The notes beneath the pieces are model-generated. The model worked only from the letters and a program-made list of their open reading frames with translations. It searched no databases and had not been told where the DNA came from. Made by a program: the position numbers and the translations under genes. This document shows positions 1 to 6,434 of a DNA stretch of 9,462 nucleotides, one piece after another; the stretch's first letter is position 1; every line of letters begins with the position of its first letter. The DNA comes from Terrimonas_A sp036262095 (GTDB taxonomy: Bacteria > Bacteroidota > Bacteroidia > Chitinophagales > Chitinophagaceae), in NCBI GenBank assembly GCA_036262095.1, contig DATAJQ010000113.1, positions 1 through 9,462 on the forward strand, read 5' to 3'.

Positions 1-71
1 ATTATTAGGGATCTTTGTTATTTACCCTTCAAAATCAAGGCTTTTAAGGGCTTGCAAATCTACTTTTTTTG

Positions 72-108
72 GGGCGCAAAACCTGACAAACAAAACTGTT
101 TTTTGCCC
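72..108 (+). terminator. possible weak hairpin/terminator of an upstream gene
   Basis: Bases 72-82 (GGGCGCAAAAC) can pair with 98-108 (GTTTTTTGCCC), with one G-T wobble and one C-T mismatch. The loop is 15 nt and a short T-rich run (111-115) follows. It could end transcription of a + strand gene lying left of the window. The long loop and mismatch make this weak. The rest of 1-226 is AT-rich and shows no coding potential or clear promoter consensus. Confidence 0.22.
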
Positions 109-226
109 TATTTTTCCACGGCTGTGGATTATTGTGCAACAACAGGAAAATAGGAGTTTTATAACATCCTCTTTGCACTTGACGGCACAGATTTTACGTT
201 GAGTTAATCTACCAATAGAGAATGTT

Positions 227-1648
227 ATGGTAAACTATCTTCTTCTGCGCGACAACAAGGAAACAGGGCCATTCTCCCTGGAAGACTTGTTAAAAATGGG
301 CCTGAAAGCCTATGACCTGGTGTGGATCCCCGGCAAAAGTGCGGCCTGGCGCTATCCCAGTGAAATTGACGAATTGAAGCCTTATGCTCCGGAAGTGGAA
401 GAACAGCCTTTTGACCGGTTCTTTAAAAAGCCCGGCACTGCCCGGCAAACAGAACCTGTTCCCATTCCTGCCCCTCAGGCAGAGATCCCCGCAGCACATC
501 AGGCTTATGCGCCTAAAGTTGCTGTTGAACAGCAACAGAAATATGTGGCTAAGAAATCAGTGTTCGTTACCCTGCCCAATCAGCTTACCGAAAAGAAAAC
601 GGCAGCAACACCGAAGCCCGCTCCTGTTCCGAAACCTACCCCCACTCCGATCCCGGATTATACCGCAACAGACCTGAATGAAACGATCAGCATTACAGAA
701 AACCCTGTTGCCAAAATAAAGTATTCGCAACCCCTTGATGAGATCAAGGAAATGTATGTAAAAACACTCAGGGAAAGGAAAGAAAGGATCGCAAGAAAAA
801 GCTTTTTGAAGGTAAACCTGAAAAGGGCGGCTGTTGTAGGCGGGCTGGTCGGGATCGGCGTACTGGTAGGGTTTATCCTTCAGTCGAAGCCGGCATCGGA
901 TAGCCATCTTGCACAAAAACCGTCTTCTGCAGCAAGTACGGTACTTGCAGAACATACTCCCCCTGCTGGACTTGAACCAGCGACCAACTCAGTACCAGAT
1001 CAATCTGCAGCGGTCATACCCGAATCATCACTTCAGCAAAAGCAGGAACCCGTTCACCAGCCCCAGGCTTCATCACCGGCCCCATCTATGAACAATGAAA
1101 ATCTTCCCGCAGAAAAAGAAGTTGTCATTCCTTCTTCAAAAGCAAAAGCAGTAATGCCTGCTCCGCAATTAAAAGAGGAACCGGTTATTGCCCAGCAGGA
1201 TTATATGGCAGCAGATAAAGATCCTGTAAGTGGAGAAAGAACACGTGCAGTAAGATCATCCGAACAAAAAGAAAACCCGGAAAGAAAAACAGCAGCTGTT
1301 ACACCCGACCGTTCTTCCTCTCCGGAAAGAACACTTCCCGGTTGGGGCAACCAGGTAACTGTCAGCAGCAATGATTACAAACGCGTGGCATTAGGCGGTA
1401 TCCGCAACCTGGAACTGACCGTAACCAACCGTTCCAAATACAATCTTGACCAGGTAACAGTGGAAGTGCAATACATCAAGCCCAATGATCAACCTGTTAA
1501 AACGGAAATGATACAATTCAAATCTATTTCAGCAAATGAATCTGAAACAGTACGTGTTCCTGACACCAATCGTGGAGTAAGAGTGGAATTTAAAATAGTA
1601 AGAATAGGCAGCAGGCAGGCGAATGATCTGGCCGTGGGAAGCCGTTAA
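227..1648 (+). CDS. GYF_2 (DUF4339)-domain single-pass membrane protein of unknown function
   Basis: Residues 1-54 match the GYF_2/DUF4339 pattern: an aromatic first strand, GPFS at 14-17, an L-rich helix, VW at 32-33 and a Trp at 41. This small domain is usually taken to be a protein-interaction module. Residues 55-145 are a Pro/Lys/Gln-rich low-complexity linker. A basic stretch at about 181-200 (RERKERIARK...KR) leads into one hydrophobic segment at about 201-219. The positive-inside rule therefore puts the GYF_2 part in the cytoplasm. Residues 220-370 are another Pro/Ser/Glu-rich linker, which would be periplasmic. The tail, about 374-470, alternates like a beta-sandwich (LELTVTNRS, VTVEVQYI, VRVEFKIV) and resembles FxLYD-type domains; that fold is inferred. 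The start fits the GYF_2 N-terminus and has no clear Shine-Dalgarno sequence. It is monocistronic in this window and ends in a strong hairpin shared with the convergent gene. Function is unknown; a scaffold or envelope-sensing role is only a guess. Confidence 0.85.
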   Translation: MVNYLLLRDNKETGPFSLEDLLKMGLKAYDLVWIPGKSAAWRYPSEIDELKPYAPEVEEQPFDRFFKKPGTARQTEPVPIPAPQAEIPAAHQAYAPKVAVEQQQKYVAKKSVFVTLPNQLTEKKTAATPKPAPVPKPTPTPIPDYTATDLNETISITENPVAKIKYSQPLDEIKEMYVKTLRERKERIARKSFLKVNLKRAAVVGGLVGIGVLVGFILQSKPASDSHLAQKPSSAASTVLAEHTPPAGLEPATNSVPDQSAAVIPESSLQQKQEPVHQPQASSPAPSMNNENLPAEKEVVIPSSKAKAVMPAPQLKEEPVIAQQDYMAADKDPVSGERTRAVRSSEQKENPERKTAAVTPDRSSSPERTLPGWGNQVTVSSNDYKRVALGGIRNLELTVTNRSKYNLDQVTVEVQYIKPNDQPVKTEMIQFKSISANESETVRVPDTNRGVRVEFKIVRIGSRQANDLAVGSR

Positions 1649-1690
1649 TTTATTAGGGAGTCTTGCTGATGCAAGACTCCCTAATAAATT
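1647..1690. terminator. bidirectional terminator, perfect 20-bp stem
   Basis: Bases 1647-1666 are the exact reverse complement of 1671-1690, with a TGAT loop at 1667-1670. The GC-richer core is AGGGAGTCTTGC, and the AT-rich outer stem supplies an A-run before and a T-containing run after the core in either direction. It lies between two convergent genes. Its left arm overlaps the last two bases of the + strand stop codon, and its right arm overlaps the last base of the - strand gene's TAA. One structure evidently ends both transcripts. Confidence 0.88.
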
Positions 1691-2262
1691 TATTTACCAA
1701 AAGTATAGAAGATCCCTGCCTGTATCACACTGTTCTTGAAATCAGGGTCAATATTAGAACCGCTGAAATCACCCACTTTTGAAAGCCCTGCCATGTAACG
1801 GGCACCTATACCAAACCCTCCGATAGTCTGGAATCCGAGGCCTGCGCCAATGGAAAGATCAAGCCCTTTTGCAAAATCGTTGATGGTTTGATTGCCGATG
1901 TTTTCATCGATCTTGAAACCGAACTGTGGTCCTGCTTCCAGGTAAAAACCTCCAGCTGTTTTGAATTTAGCCATAATAGGTACAGTGATGTAAGTCAGTT
2001 TCCAGTCGTAGCTGCCGCTCACATCCTCTGCTTTTGCACCTTGTGTTGATACCATTGCTTCCGGCTGTATGGAAAATGCGCCGAACCCAATGTTCAGGAA
2101 GCCACCCGCATGAAATCCTATCAATGCTTTTTTATCAACTGAACTGAAATCACCACCGGTGAAATTGGAGACGTTAACGCCTGCTTTCAAACCGCCGGTA
2201 AGATTTTGGCTGTAACCGGCCATGCCGGTCAGCAGTAATACAGCTACAAATACTTTTTTCAT
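1690..2262 (-). CDS. outer-membrane beta-barrel protein (porin-family, PF13568-like)
   Basis: This 190-residue protein opens with a signal peptide (MKKVFVAVLLLTGMAGYSQ, cleavage near residues 19-20). The mature part is Gly- and aromatic-rich with alternating hydrophobic strands: GLKAGVNVSNF near 24-34, AGGFLNIGFGAFSIQPEAM near 52-70, YLEAGPQFGFKI near 107-118, IGAGLGFQ near 138-145, and a closing strand IQAGIFYTFGK at the C-terminus. The motif order (GLKAGVN, then IQPE, then LEAGPQ) is that of the small eight-strand OmpA/OmpX-like barrels common in Bacteroidota, annotated 'porin family protein' or 'outer membrane beta-barrel protein'. Such proteins sit in the outer membrane; their substrates are mostly unknown, and nothing here shows a specific ligand. 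It is transcribed divergently from the saccharopine dehydrogenase gene and convergently to the GYF_2 gene, so it is probably monocistronic. Confidence 0.9.
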   Translation of the reverse strand: MKKVFVAVLLLTGMAGYSQNLTGGLKAGVNVSNFTGGDFSSVDKKALIGFHAGGFLNIGFGAFSIQPEAMVSTQGAKAEDVSGSYDWKLTYITVPIMAKFKTAGGFYLEAGPQFGFKIDENIGNQTINDFAKGLDLSIGAGLGFQTIGGFGIGARYMAGLSKVGDFSGSNIDPDFKNSVIQAGIFYTFGK

Positions 2263-2425
2263 CTGTTAATTTTTAATGGTTAAAATTGCCATCTGGAACT
2301 TACCAGCACTCTCTTCGACAAGTGTGCTGAATCCTTATGGCTCATTTCATAAAGTTTTGTTTTAGTAATGCTTAGGGATTCCAAATAAAATGCCAAGGGT
2401 TTTAACTATTTAAGATATTTGTTAC
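2263..2425. promoter_or_regulatory. divergent intergenic region with a small hairpin
   Basis: These 163 bases separate two divergently transcribed genes, so promoters for both should lie here. I see no full Bacteroidota TAnnTTTG box on either strand; TTTATTTG (- strand) and GATATTTG (+ strand) each match five of the six fixed positions, but the second lies too close to its start codon to act at it. An imperfect hairpin, CAGCAC (2304-2309) with GTGCTG (2324-2329), would fall in the 5' leader of the beta-barrel mRNA. The promoter role is inferred from gene layout only. Confidence 0.35.
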
Positions 2426-3742
2426 ATGAAGAAAATACTTTTATTCGGGGCAGGCAAGTCTGCTACGGTGTTAATCGACTATTTGTTACAGCATGCAGGA
2501 GCAGAAAACTGGAAACTCGTGGTAGCGGATGCCAACCTGCAACTGGCCCTTGAAAAGATCAACCACTCCCCTTCCGGCGAAGCCGTTTCTTTTGATATCC
2601 GTGATGCCGGTAAACGCAGCCAATATATCAGCGAAGCTGATCTTGTTATTTCCATGCTGCCACCGGTGCTGCACAATACTGTTGCAAAAGACTGTTTACA
2701 ACTCGGCAAAAGCCTGCTCACGGCTTCTTATGTTGACAATGAAATGCGCTCTATAGCTGCTGCAATAAAAGACAAAGGTCTTATTTTTCTTTGCGAAATG
2801 GGGCTCGATCCGGGCATCGATCACATGAGCGCAATGAAGATCATTGACGGCATCCGGAAAAAAGGGGGAAAAATAACCTCATTCCGCTCCCATTGCGGCG
2901 GGCTCGTTGCACCCGAAAGCGACGACAATCCCTGGCATTATAAGATAAGCTGGAACCCGCGCAATATCATCCTGGCCGGCAAAGCAGGTGCTCATTACCG
3001 GGAGAACGGTAAAGACGTACAATTGCCTTATGAAGAATTATTTACTCCCGGCCGTTTGGTGACGGTGCCAGGATATGATGCATTCAGTTGGTATCCCAAC
3101 CGCGATTCATTAAGCTATGCACCATTGTATGGTTTGGAAGAAACTACAACATTCATCCGCACCACTCTCCGTCATCCCGATTTTATGCATGGCTGGAAGC
3201 ATGTCGTTGATCTGAAGCTGACCGATGAAACACCCGCTTATCAAAGTGATGGTAAAAGTTTGCAGGAATTGTTTCGCGAGCACCTGGACAAGCATGGTTT
3301 TGGTCAATGGCTGAACCAACAGACACAGGAAGCCGGCCTTACATCCAAACAATTCTTATTCCTTGGACTGGAGGATAAAAATACGCTGGTGAATAAAGGA
3401 CTTTGCAGTGCAGCAGACCTATTGCAGGTAGCTGTGGAAACCAAGCTCGGCCTGCAACCGGGAGATAAGGATATGATCGTTATGCTCCACGAATTTGGCT
3501 ATGAAGAAGTGGGCAAACCGGCAAATATTCAAAGCTCATTGGTGGTGAAGGGTGAAGACAGCTTAAGAACAGCTATGGCCAAAACAGTAGGATTGCCATT
3601 GGCTATCGCTGCAAAGCTCATTCTCAGAGGCACATTGAAACTGACCGGCCTGCACATTCCCACAGATAAAGAAATATACGAGCCGGTGCTGAAAGAATTG
3701 GCTGAAAACGGGATCAGTTTTGTAGAAAGCAATGCCGGTTGA
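2426..3742 (+). CDS. saccharopine dehydrogenase family protein (LYS9-like)
   Basis: This 438-residue protein is close to the length of fungal LYS9 (about 446). It starts with a Rossmann nucleotide-binding turn (LFGAGKSA, 6-13) and an Asp at the end of beta-2 (VVADAN, 32-37), then SMLPP (76-80) and SYVD (101-104). The family-defining block GLDPGIDHM (126-134) is followed by KGGKITSFRSHCGGL and APESDDNPW (162-170), closely matching LYS9 (GGL.APES..NP...K.SW). These enzymes interconvert saccharopine and 2-aminoadipate-6-semialdehyde plus glutamate with NAD(P). In fungi this serves lysine synthesis; in bacteria a role in lysine degradation is often proposed. The cofactor and direction cannot be read from the sequence. 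No lysine-ketoglutarate reductase, aminoadipate-semialdehyde dehydrogenase or other lysine gene lies nearby, so pathway context is missing. It starts without a Shine-Dalgarno sequence and ends 7 nt from the convergent gene's stop codon. Confidence 0.88.
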   Translation: MKKILLFGAGKSATVLIDYLLQHAGAENWKLVVADANLQLALEKINHSPSGEAVSFDIRDAGKRSQYISEADLVISMLPPVLHNTVAKDCLQLGKSLLTASYVDNEMRSIAAAIKDKGLIFLCEMGLDPGIDHMSAMKIIDGIRKKGGKITSFRSHCGGLVAPESDDNPWHYKISWNPRNIILAGKAGAHYRENGKDVQLPYEELFTPGRLVTVPGYDAFSWYPNRDSLSYAPLYGLEETTTFIRTTLRHPDFMHGWKHVVDLKLTDETPAYQSDGKSLQELFREHLDKHGFGQWLNQQTQEAGLTSKQFLFLGLEDKNTLVNKGLCSAADLLQVAVETKLGLQPGDKDMIVMLHEFGYEEVGKPANIQSSLVVKGEDSLRTAMAKTVGLPLAIAAKLILRGTLKLTGLHIPTDKEIYEPVLKELAENGISFVESNAG

Positions 3743-3747
3743 GCATT
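3731..3747. terminator. possible short hairpin between convergent stops
   Basis: AATGC (3731-3735) pairs with GCATT (3743-3747) around a 7-nt loop that contains the end of the + strand gene and its TGA. With only 7 nt between the two stop codons, little else could stop transcription. The 5-bp stem lacks a good T-run on either strand, so it is weak. Confidence 0.2.
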
Positions 3748-3749
3748 CT

Positions 3750-5072
3750 CTATTTCACTTCCCTATCCCTGACATTTAGCTCCTTGTAACCAACATCCCT
3801 GAACACCAGTTTATATTTGCCTGGTTTCAGGTAAAGGCTGTAATAGCCATAATCAGAAGTAATATAGGTTTGATCAGCAGGTATGATCTTTCCTGATGGC
3901 TGGCGGTTATATTCATCTTCATAATAAGCCTGCACCATGAATAACGCTTTCTCCTGCGGAGAAATGGTTACTTCCTTCCGTTCACCATTTAAGGAAAACC
4001 AGGTAGGCCTGTTGTTTTTATACACAGAAGGCGGATGCACTACATAAATATCATATCCCTCCCGCTCAATCAGCTTTACAGGATCCCTGTTTTTCAGAAG
4101 CACTACCGGTTCATCAATATTGATCCTTTGCATCAATGCATCATAGTATAAACGGCCATATTCATAACTGCTGCCTTCAGTGAACAGCACCTGATTGATG
4201 GTCAGAGGGTCGATCCCGCTTAATTTTTTAAATGCAAGGCCCATTGGGATATATTCATCGCCAAGGCCTACTTCTGAAATATGTCCATACCCTGCGTGCA
4301 CCAGTATCCTGGCTTTGGGATCATGTTTGATCACTTCATAGATATGCGCAGCCTGTGCAGAATCTCTTTGTACGGCAGTGTGCTTATAAGCAATCGTGTC
4401 TTCATAGGGAACAAGTGTATATCCTAATGATAATGCCTTTCTGATCAACTCACCTGCAACCGGCTCTTTTGTATAGAAGCCTGTTTTATCATTCAACTGC
4501 TGCAAGGAACGGTCAGGGGAATTATTCAGCATCTCCAGGGCGAGATAACGGAATCCTTCTTTATACAGATCTTCCAGCAAGCTGTAGGTGAAAGCACGAT
4601 GCTGAGGTTTATTATGTGCTTCATTGATCATTACTACCTGTGCATCCAAAGCCCTTCCTGTTACATAAGCAGTCGCATTGATGGATTGAAGATCACGAAG
4701 CCGCTGTATTTCCTGCTGAATAAATTCTCTTGAGCTTCGCTGTGTGGTATCATAAGATTTTACACCATAATAATCCGCCATACGCATATCGCCAACGAAA
4801 GAAAGGAACTGGCTGAAGTTATCATAAAAGAAATCCTGACCATCTCCCTGTTTCCTGAATTTATCTTCCCAGCCAATAGCCTGGTAAAGTGGATATAAGT
4901 AATGAAAGCCTTCCTTGATCGTGTTGGTAAGATAAGTGATGGCAGAATCTTCTTTCCCTGGTGTTTGCGTAGCAGTAAAACGACGGATCTGCTCAAAAGG
5001 CGTGGACGATTGTTGCGCCTGCATTCTTCCCCACCAAAGGGAAACCAATAAAACAAGAAAAAACTTTTGCAT
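3750..5072 (-). CDS. secreted protein of the TIKI/TraB/EreA/ChaN-like superfamily
   Basis: I place the start at 5072, not at the earlier in-frame ATG (5192). It opens with a clear signal peptide (MQKFFLVLLVSLWWG...MQAQ, cleavage near 20), and the longer form would overlap the sirtuin gene by about 70 bases. The product is 440 residues. The core has superfamily hallmarks: VVMINEAH (146-153) with E151, H153 and a further H158, then YLALEML (176-182) with E180, and ILVHAGYGHISE (256-267) with a GxxH motif ending in H264. TIKI, TraB, EreA and ChaN proteins share two GxxH motifs plus acidic residues that form a metal or haem site. Here the first motif is NEAH, not GEAH. A C-terminal stretch (about 365-433, ending SLYLKPGKYKLVFRDVGYKEL) resembles a carboxypeptidase-regulatory or PEGA-like beta domain. 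The likely location is periplasm or cell surface. Activity (peptidase, esterase or haem binding) cannot be decided. It follows the sirtuin gene by 49 nt and is probably co-transcribed with it. Confidence 0.72.
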   Translation of the reverse strand: MQKFFLVLLVSLWWGRMQAQQSSTPFEQIRRFTATQTPGKEDSAITYLTNTIKEGFHYLYPLYQAIGWEDKFRKQGDGQDFFYDNFSQFLSFVGDMRMADYYGVKSYDTTQRSSREFIQQEIQRLRDLQSINATAYVTGRALDAQVVMINEAHNKPQHRAFTYSLLEDLYKEGFRYLALEMLNNSPDRSLQQLNDKTGFYTKEPVAGELIRKALSLGYTLVPYEDTIAYKHTAVQRDSAQAAHIYEVIKHDPKARILVHAGYGHISEVGLGDEYIPMGLAFKKLSGIDPLTINQVLFTEGSSYEYGRLYYDALMQRINIDEPVVLLKNRDPVKLIEREGYDIYVVHPPSVYKNNRPTWFSLNGERKEVTISPQEKALFMVQAYYEDEYNRQPSGKIIPADQTYITSDYGYYSLYLKPGKYKLVFRDVGYKELNVRDREVK

Positions 5073-5121
5073 ACCTGGATATTCTCGGCGCAATATTAAG
5101 CAGGCGGCTGTTAGTGAAAGC

Positions 5122-5829
5122 CTAAAGTTGGTCAGGCAACTGGGCCAGCAACCTGGCCAATTCGGCAACTCCCTCCGTAGCAGGCTTTTCAATCAGTGTA
5201 AGGTTATCCATGGATGATGTGTAAGGTATCTTTTTGTCGATAATGAACTTGGGCGTATGCTCTGCCACATAATGCACAAGGCCTGCGGCAGGATAAACCA
5301 CCAGTGAAGTACCTATCACCACAAAGATATCTGCTGCATGAATTATAGGGATGGCTTCTTCCATTTTCGGCACCGGCTCTTCAAACCAGACGATGGCCGG
5401 CCTTAACTGATGCCCTCGCTTATCTTTATCTCCCAGCTTTATATCTCCACGGATCTCATACAACGCCTCTTCATCCCTTTCACTTCGCATCTTGAATATT
5501 TCGCCATGCAAATGTACGACCCTTGAAGAGCCGGCCCTTTCATGCAGATCATCTATATTCTGGGTAACGATAGTGACATTATAATCCCTCTCCAGCTCAG
5601 CCAAGCCAATATGCGCAGCATTGGGAAGGGCTTCTGCCACATTCTGGCGGCGCATATTGTAAAAGTCAAGCACTAATTGGGGATTACGTCTCCATGCTCC
5701 CGGAGTAGCGACTTCCCTTACATCATATCCTTCCCATAAACCATCACTGTCACGAAAGGTTTTTAATCCGCTTTCTGCACTTACTCCTGCACCGGAGAGA
5801 ACGACCAGGTGTTTCCTATGCTTTGCCAA
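5122..5829 (-). CDS. cobB: SIR2-family NAD-dependent protein deacylase (CobB/SIRT5-type)
   Basis: At 235 residues it has the length of a minimal bacterial sirtuin. NAD-binding and catalytic motifs are all visible: GAGVSAESG (13-21) with TFRD (24-27), TQNIDDLH (89-96), HLHGE (106-110) with the catalytic His at 108, and GTSL (173-176) in the Rossmann part. FYNMRR (56-61) supplies the Tyr57-x-x-Arg60 pair that in SIRT5 and E. coli CobB binds acidic acyl groups, so desuccinylase or demalonylase activity alongside deacetylation is likely (inference from the family). The segment after HLHGE, where CobB and human sirtuins carry four zinc-binding cysteines, has none; the whole protein lacks cysteine. 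It probably folds the small domain without zinc. The start gives MAKHRKHLVVLSGAG, the normal short lead to the first motif. It acts in the cytoplasm on acyl-lysines, using NAD. The secreted TIKI/EreA-like gene follows. Confidence 0.93.
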   Translation of the reverse strand: MAKHRKHLVVLSGAGVSAESGLKTFRDSDGLWEGYDVREVATPGAWRRNPQLVLDFYNMRRQNVAEALPNAAHIGLAELERDYNVTIVTQNIDDLHERAGSSRVVHLHGEIFKMRSERDEEALYEIRGDIKLGDKDKRGHQLRPAIVWFEEPVPKMEEAIPIIHAADIFVVIGTSLVVYPAAGLVHYVAEHTPKFIIDKKIPYTSSMDNLTLIEKPATEGVAELARLLAQLPDQL

Positions 5830-5907
5830 GAGATTTTGTTTTTGGAAAATTAATTCAAAAACAGAAAGGAGGCAGGTTTAAAAAAGCGGGAAATCCTGTT
5901 TTTTTCT

Positions 5908-5924
5908 GATTTCTATATGAAATC
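5908..5924. repeat. 6-bp inverted repeat, hairpin 1
   Basis: GATTTC (5908-5913) and GAAATC (5919-5924) are perfect inverted arms around TATAT. It lies in the 152-base gap between the EVE gene stop and the sirtuin start. On the - strand it is followed by an A-run rather than a T-run, so it is not a canonical intrinsic terminator for the EVE operon. Confidence 0.5.
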
Positions 5925-5947
5925 TATTACTTCTGATGAAAGTAATA
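5925..5947. repeat. 8-bp inverted repeat, hairpin 2
   Basis: TATTACTT (5925-5932) and AAGTAATA (5940-5947) are perfect inverted arms with a 7-nt loop, directly abutting hairpin 1. Being AT-rich the stem is not very stable. It could be an operator-like dyad upstream of the sirtuin, or part of the end of the EVE transcript. The sirtuin promoter should lie between here and 5829, but I see no convincing TAnnTTTG box. Confidence 0.45.
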
Positions 5948-5981
5948 AGAAGTTTCAGCTACATTGAATGATCAGCTATTG

Positions 5982-6392
5982 TTATTGCTCCCCTGCCATT
6001 TTCATAACGGTTTCCCATTCCTTGTCCGTTACCGGCTGAACAGATAAGCGGCCAAGCCTTACCAATGCCATATCCGCAAGTTCTTTTTTGGTTTTGATCT
6101 CTGCCAGCCCTACCGGTTTTTTCAATTTTTTATATGGGGCAAAATCAACAGCCACCCATGCTTCTTCAGAAGTGGTAGGGTCCTGGTAGGCTTCCTTTAC
6201 CACTTTTGCTATACCCACGATCTCCAATCCCTCATTGCTATGATAAAAAAAGGCGAGATCTCCTTTCTTCATTGCTTTGAGATGATTGCGCGCTGCATAA
6301 TTGCGCACTCCATCCCAAAAGGTCTTTTTATCCTTTTCCAATTGCTCCCAAGAGTATTTGAATGGTTCAGATTTAATAAGCCAATATGCCAT
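5982..6392 (-). CDS. EVE-domain protein (PUA-like, THYN1 family)
   Basis: This 136-residue protein consists of a single EVE domain. It has the characteristic start MAYWLIKSEP (1-10), the block WDGVRNYAARN (26-36), KKGDLAFFYHS (42-52) and the closing LVRLGRLSVQPVT (110-122), the same order and spacing as in bacterial EVE proteins and human THYN1. The PUA-like fold has a pocket thought to bind modified bases in DNA or RNA, and EVE domains are also found fused to or near restriction-type proteins. Here it stands alone, with no restriction or methylase gene nearby, so a housekeeping RNA or DNA role is more likely than defence. It begins 42 nt after the lutA-like gene and is probably the last gene of the TPR-ribH-lutA-EVE transcript. 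Confidence 0.92.
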   Translation of the reverse strand: MAYWLIKSEPFKYSWEQLEKDKKTFWDGVRNYAARNHLKAMKKGDLAFFYHSNEGLEIVGIAKVVKEAYQDPTTSEEAWVAVDFAPYKKLKKPVGLAEIKTKKELADMALVRLGRLSVQPVTDKEWETVMKMAGEQ

Positions 6393-6434
6393 ACTTAAAA
6401 CGGTTTATAGACTTCAAATTTAAATGATCAGCGA

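Noticed and set aside
112..131. Chromosomal replication origin in the left leader
   Set aside because: Only two imperfect DnaA-box-like 9-mers are visible, with no dnaA, dnaN or gidA-type gene nearby; kept only as a low-interest observation.
5122..5829. Sirtuin as an anti-phage defence component (such as SIR2-based systems)
   Set aside because: It is a short single-domain CobB/SIRT5-like enzyme with no fused or adjacent defence partner; the housekeeping deacylase reading fits better.
5982..6392. Defence island marked by the EVE-domain protein
   Set aside because: No restriction, methylase, McrBC-like or mobile gene occurs in the window; neighbours are metabolic.
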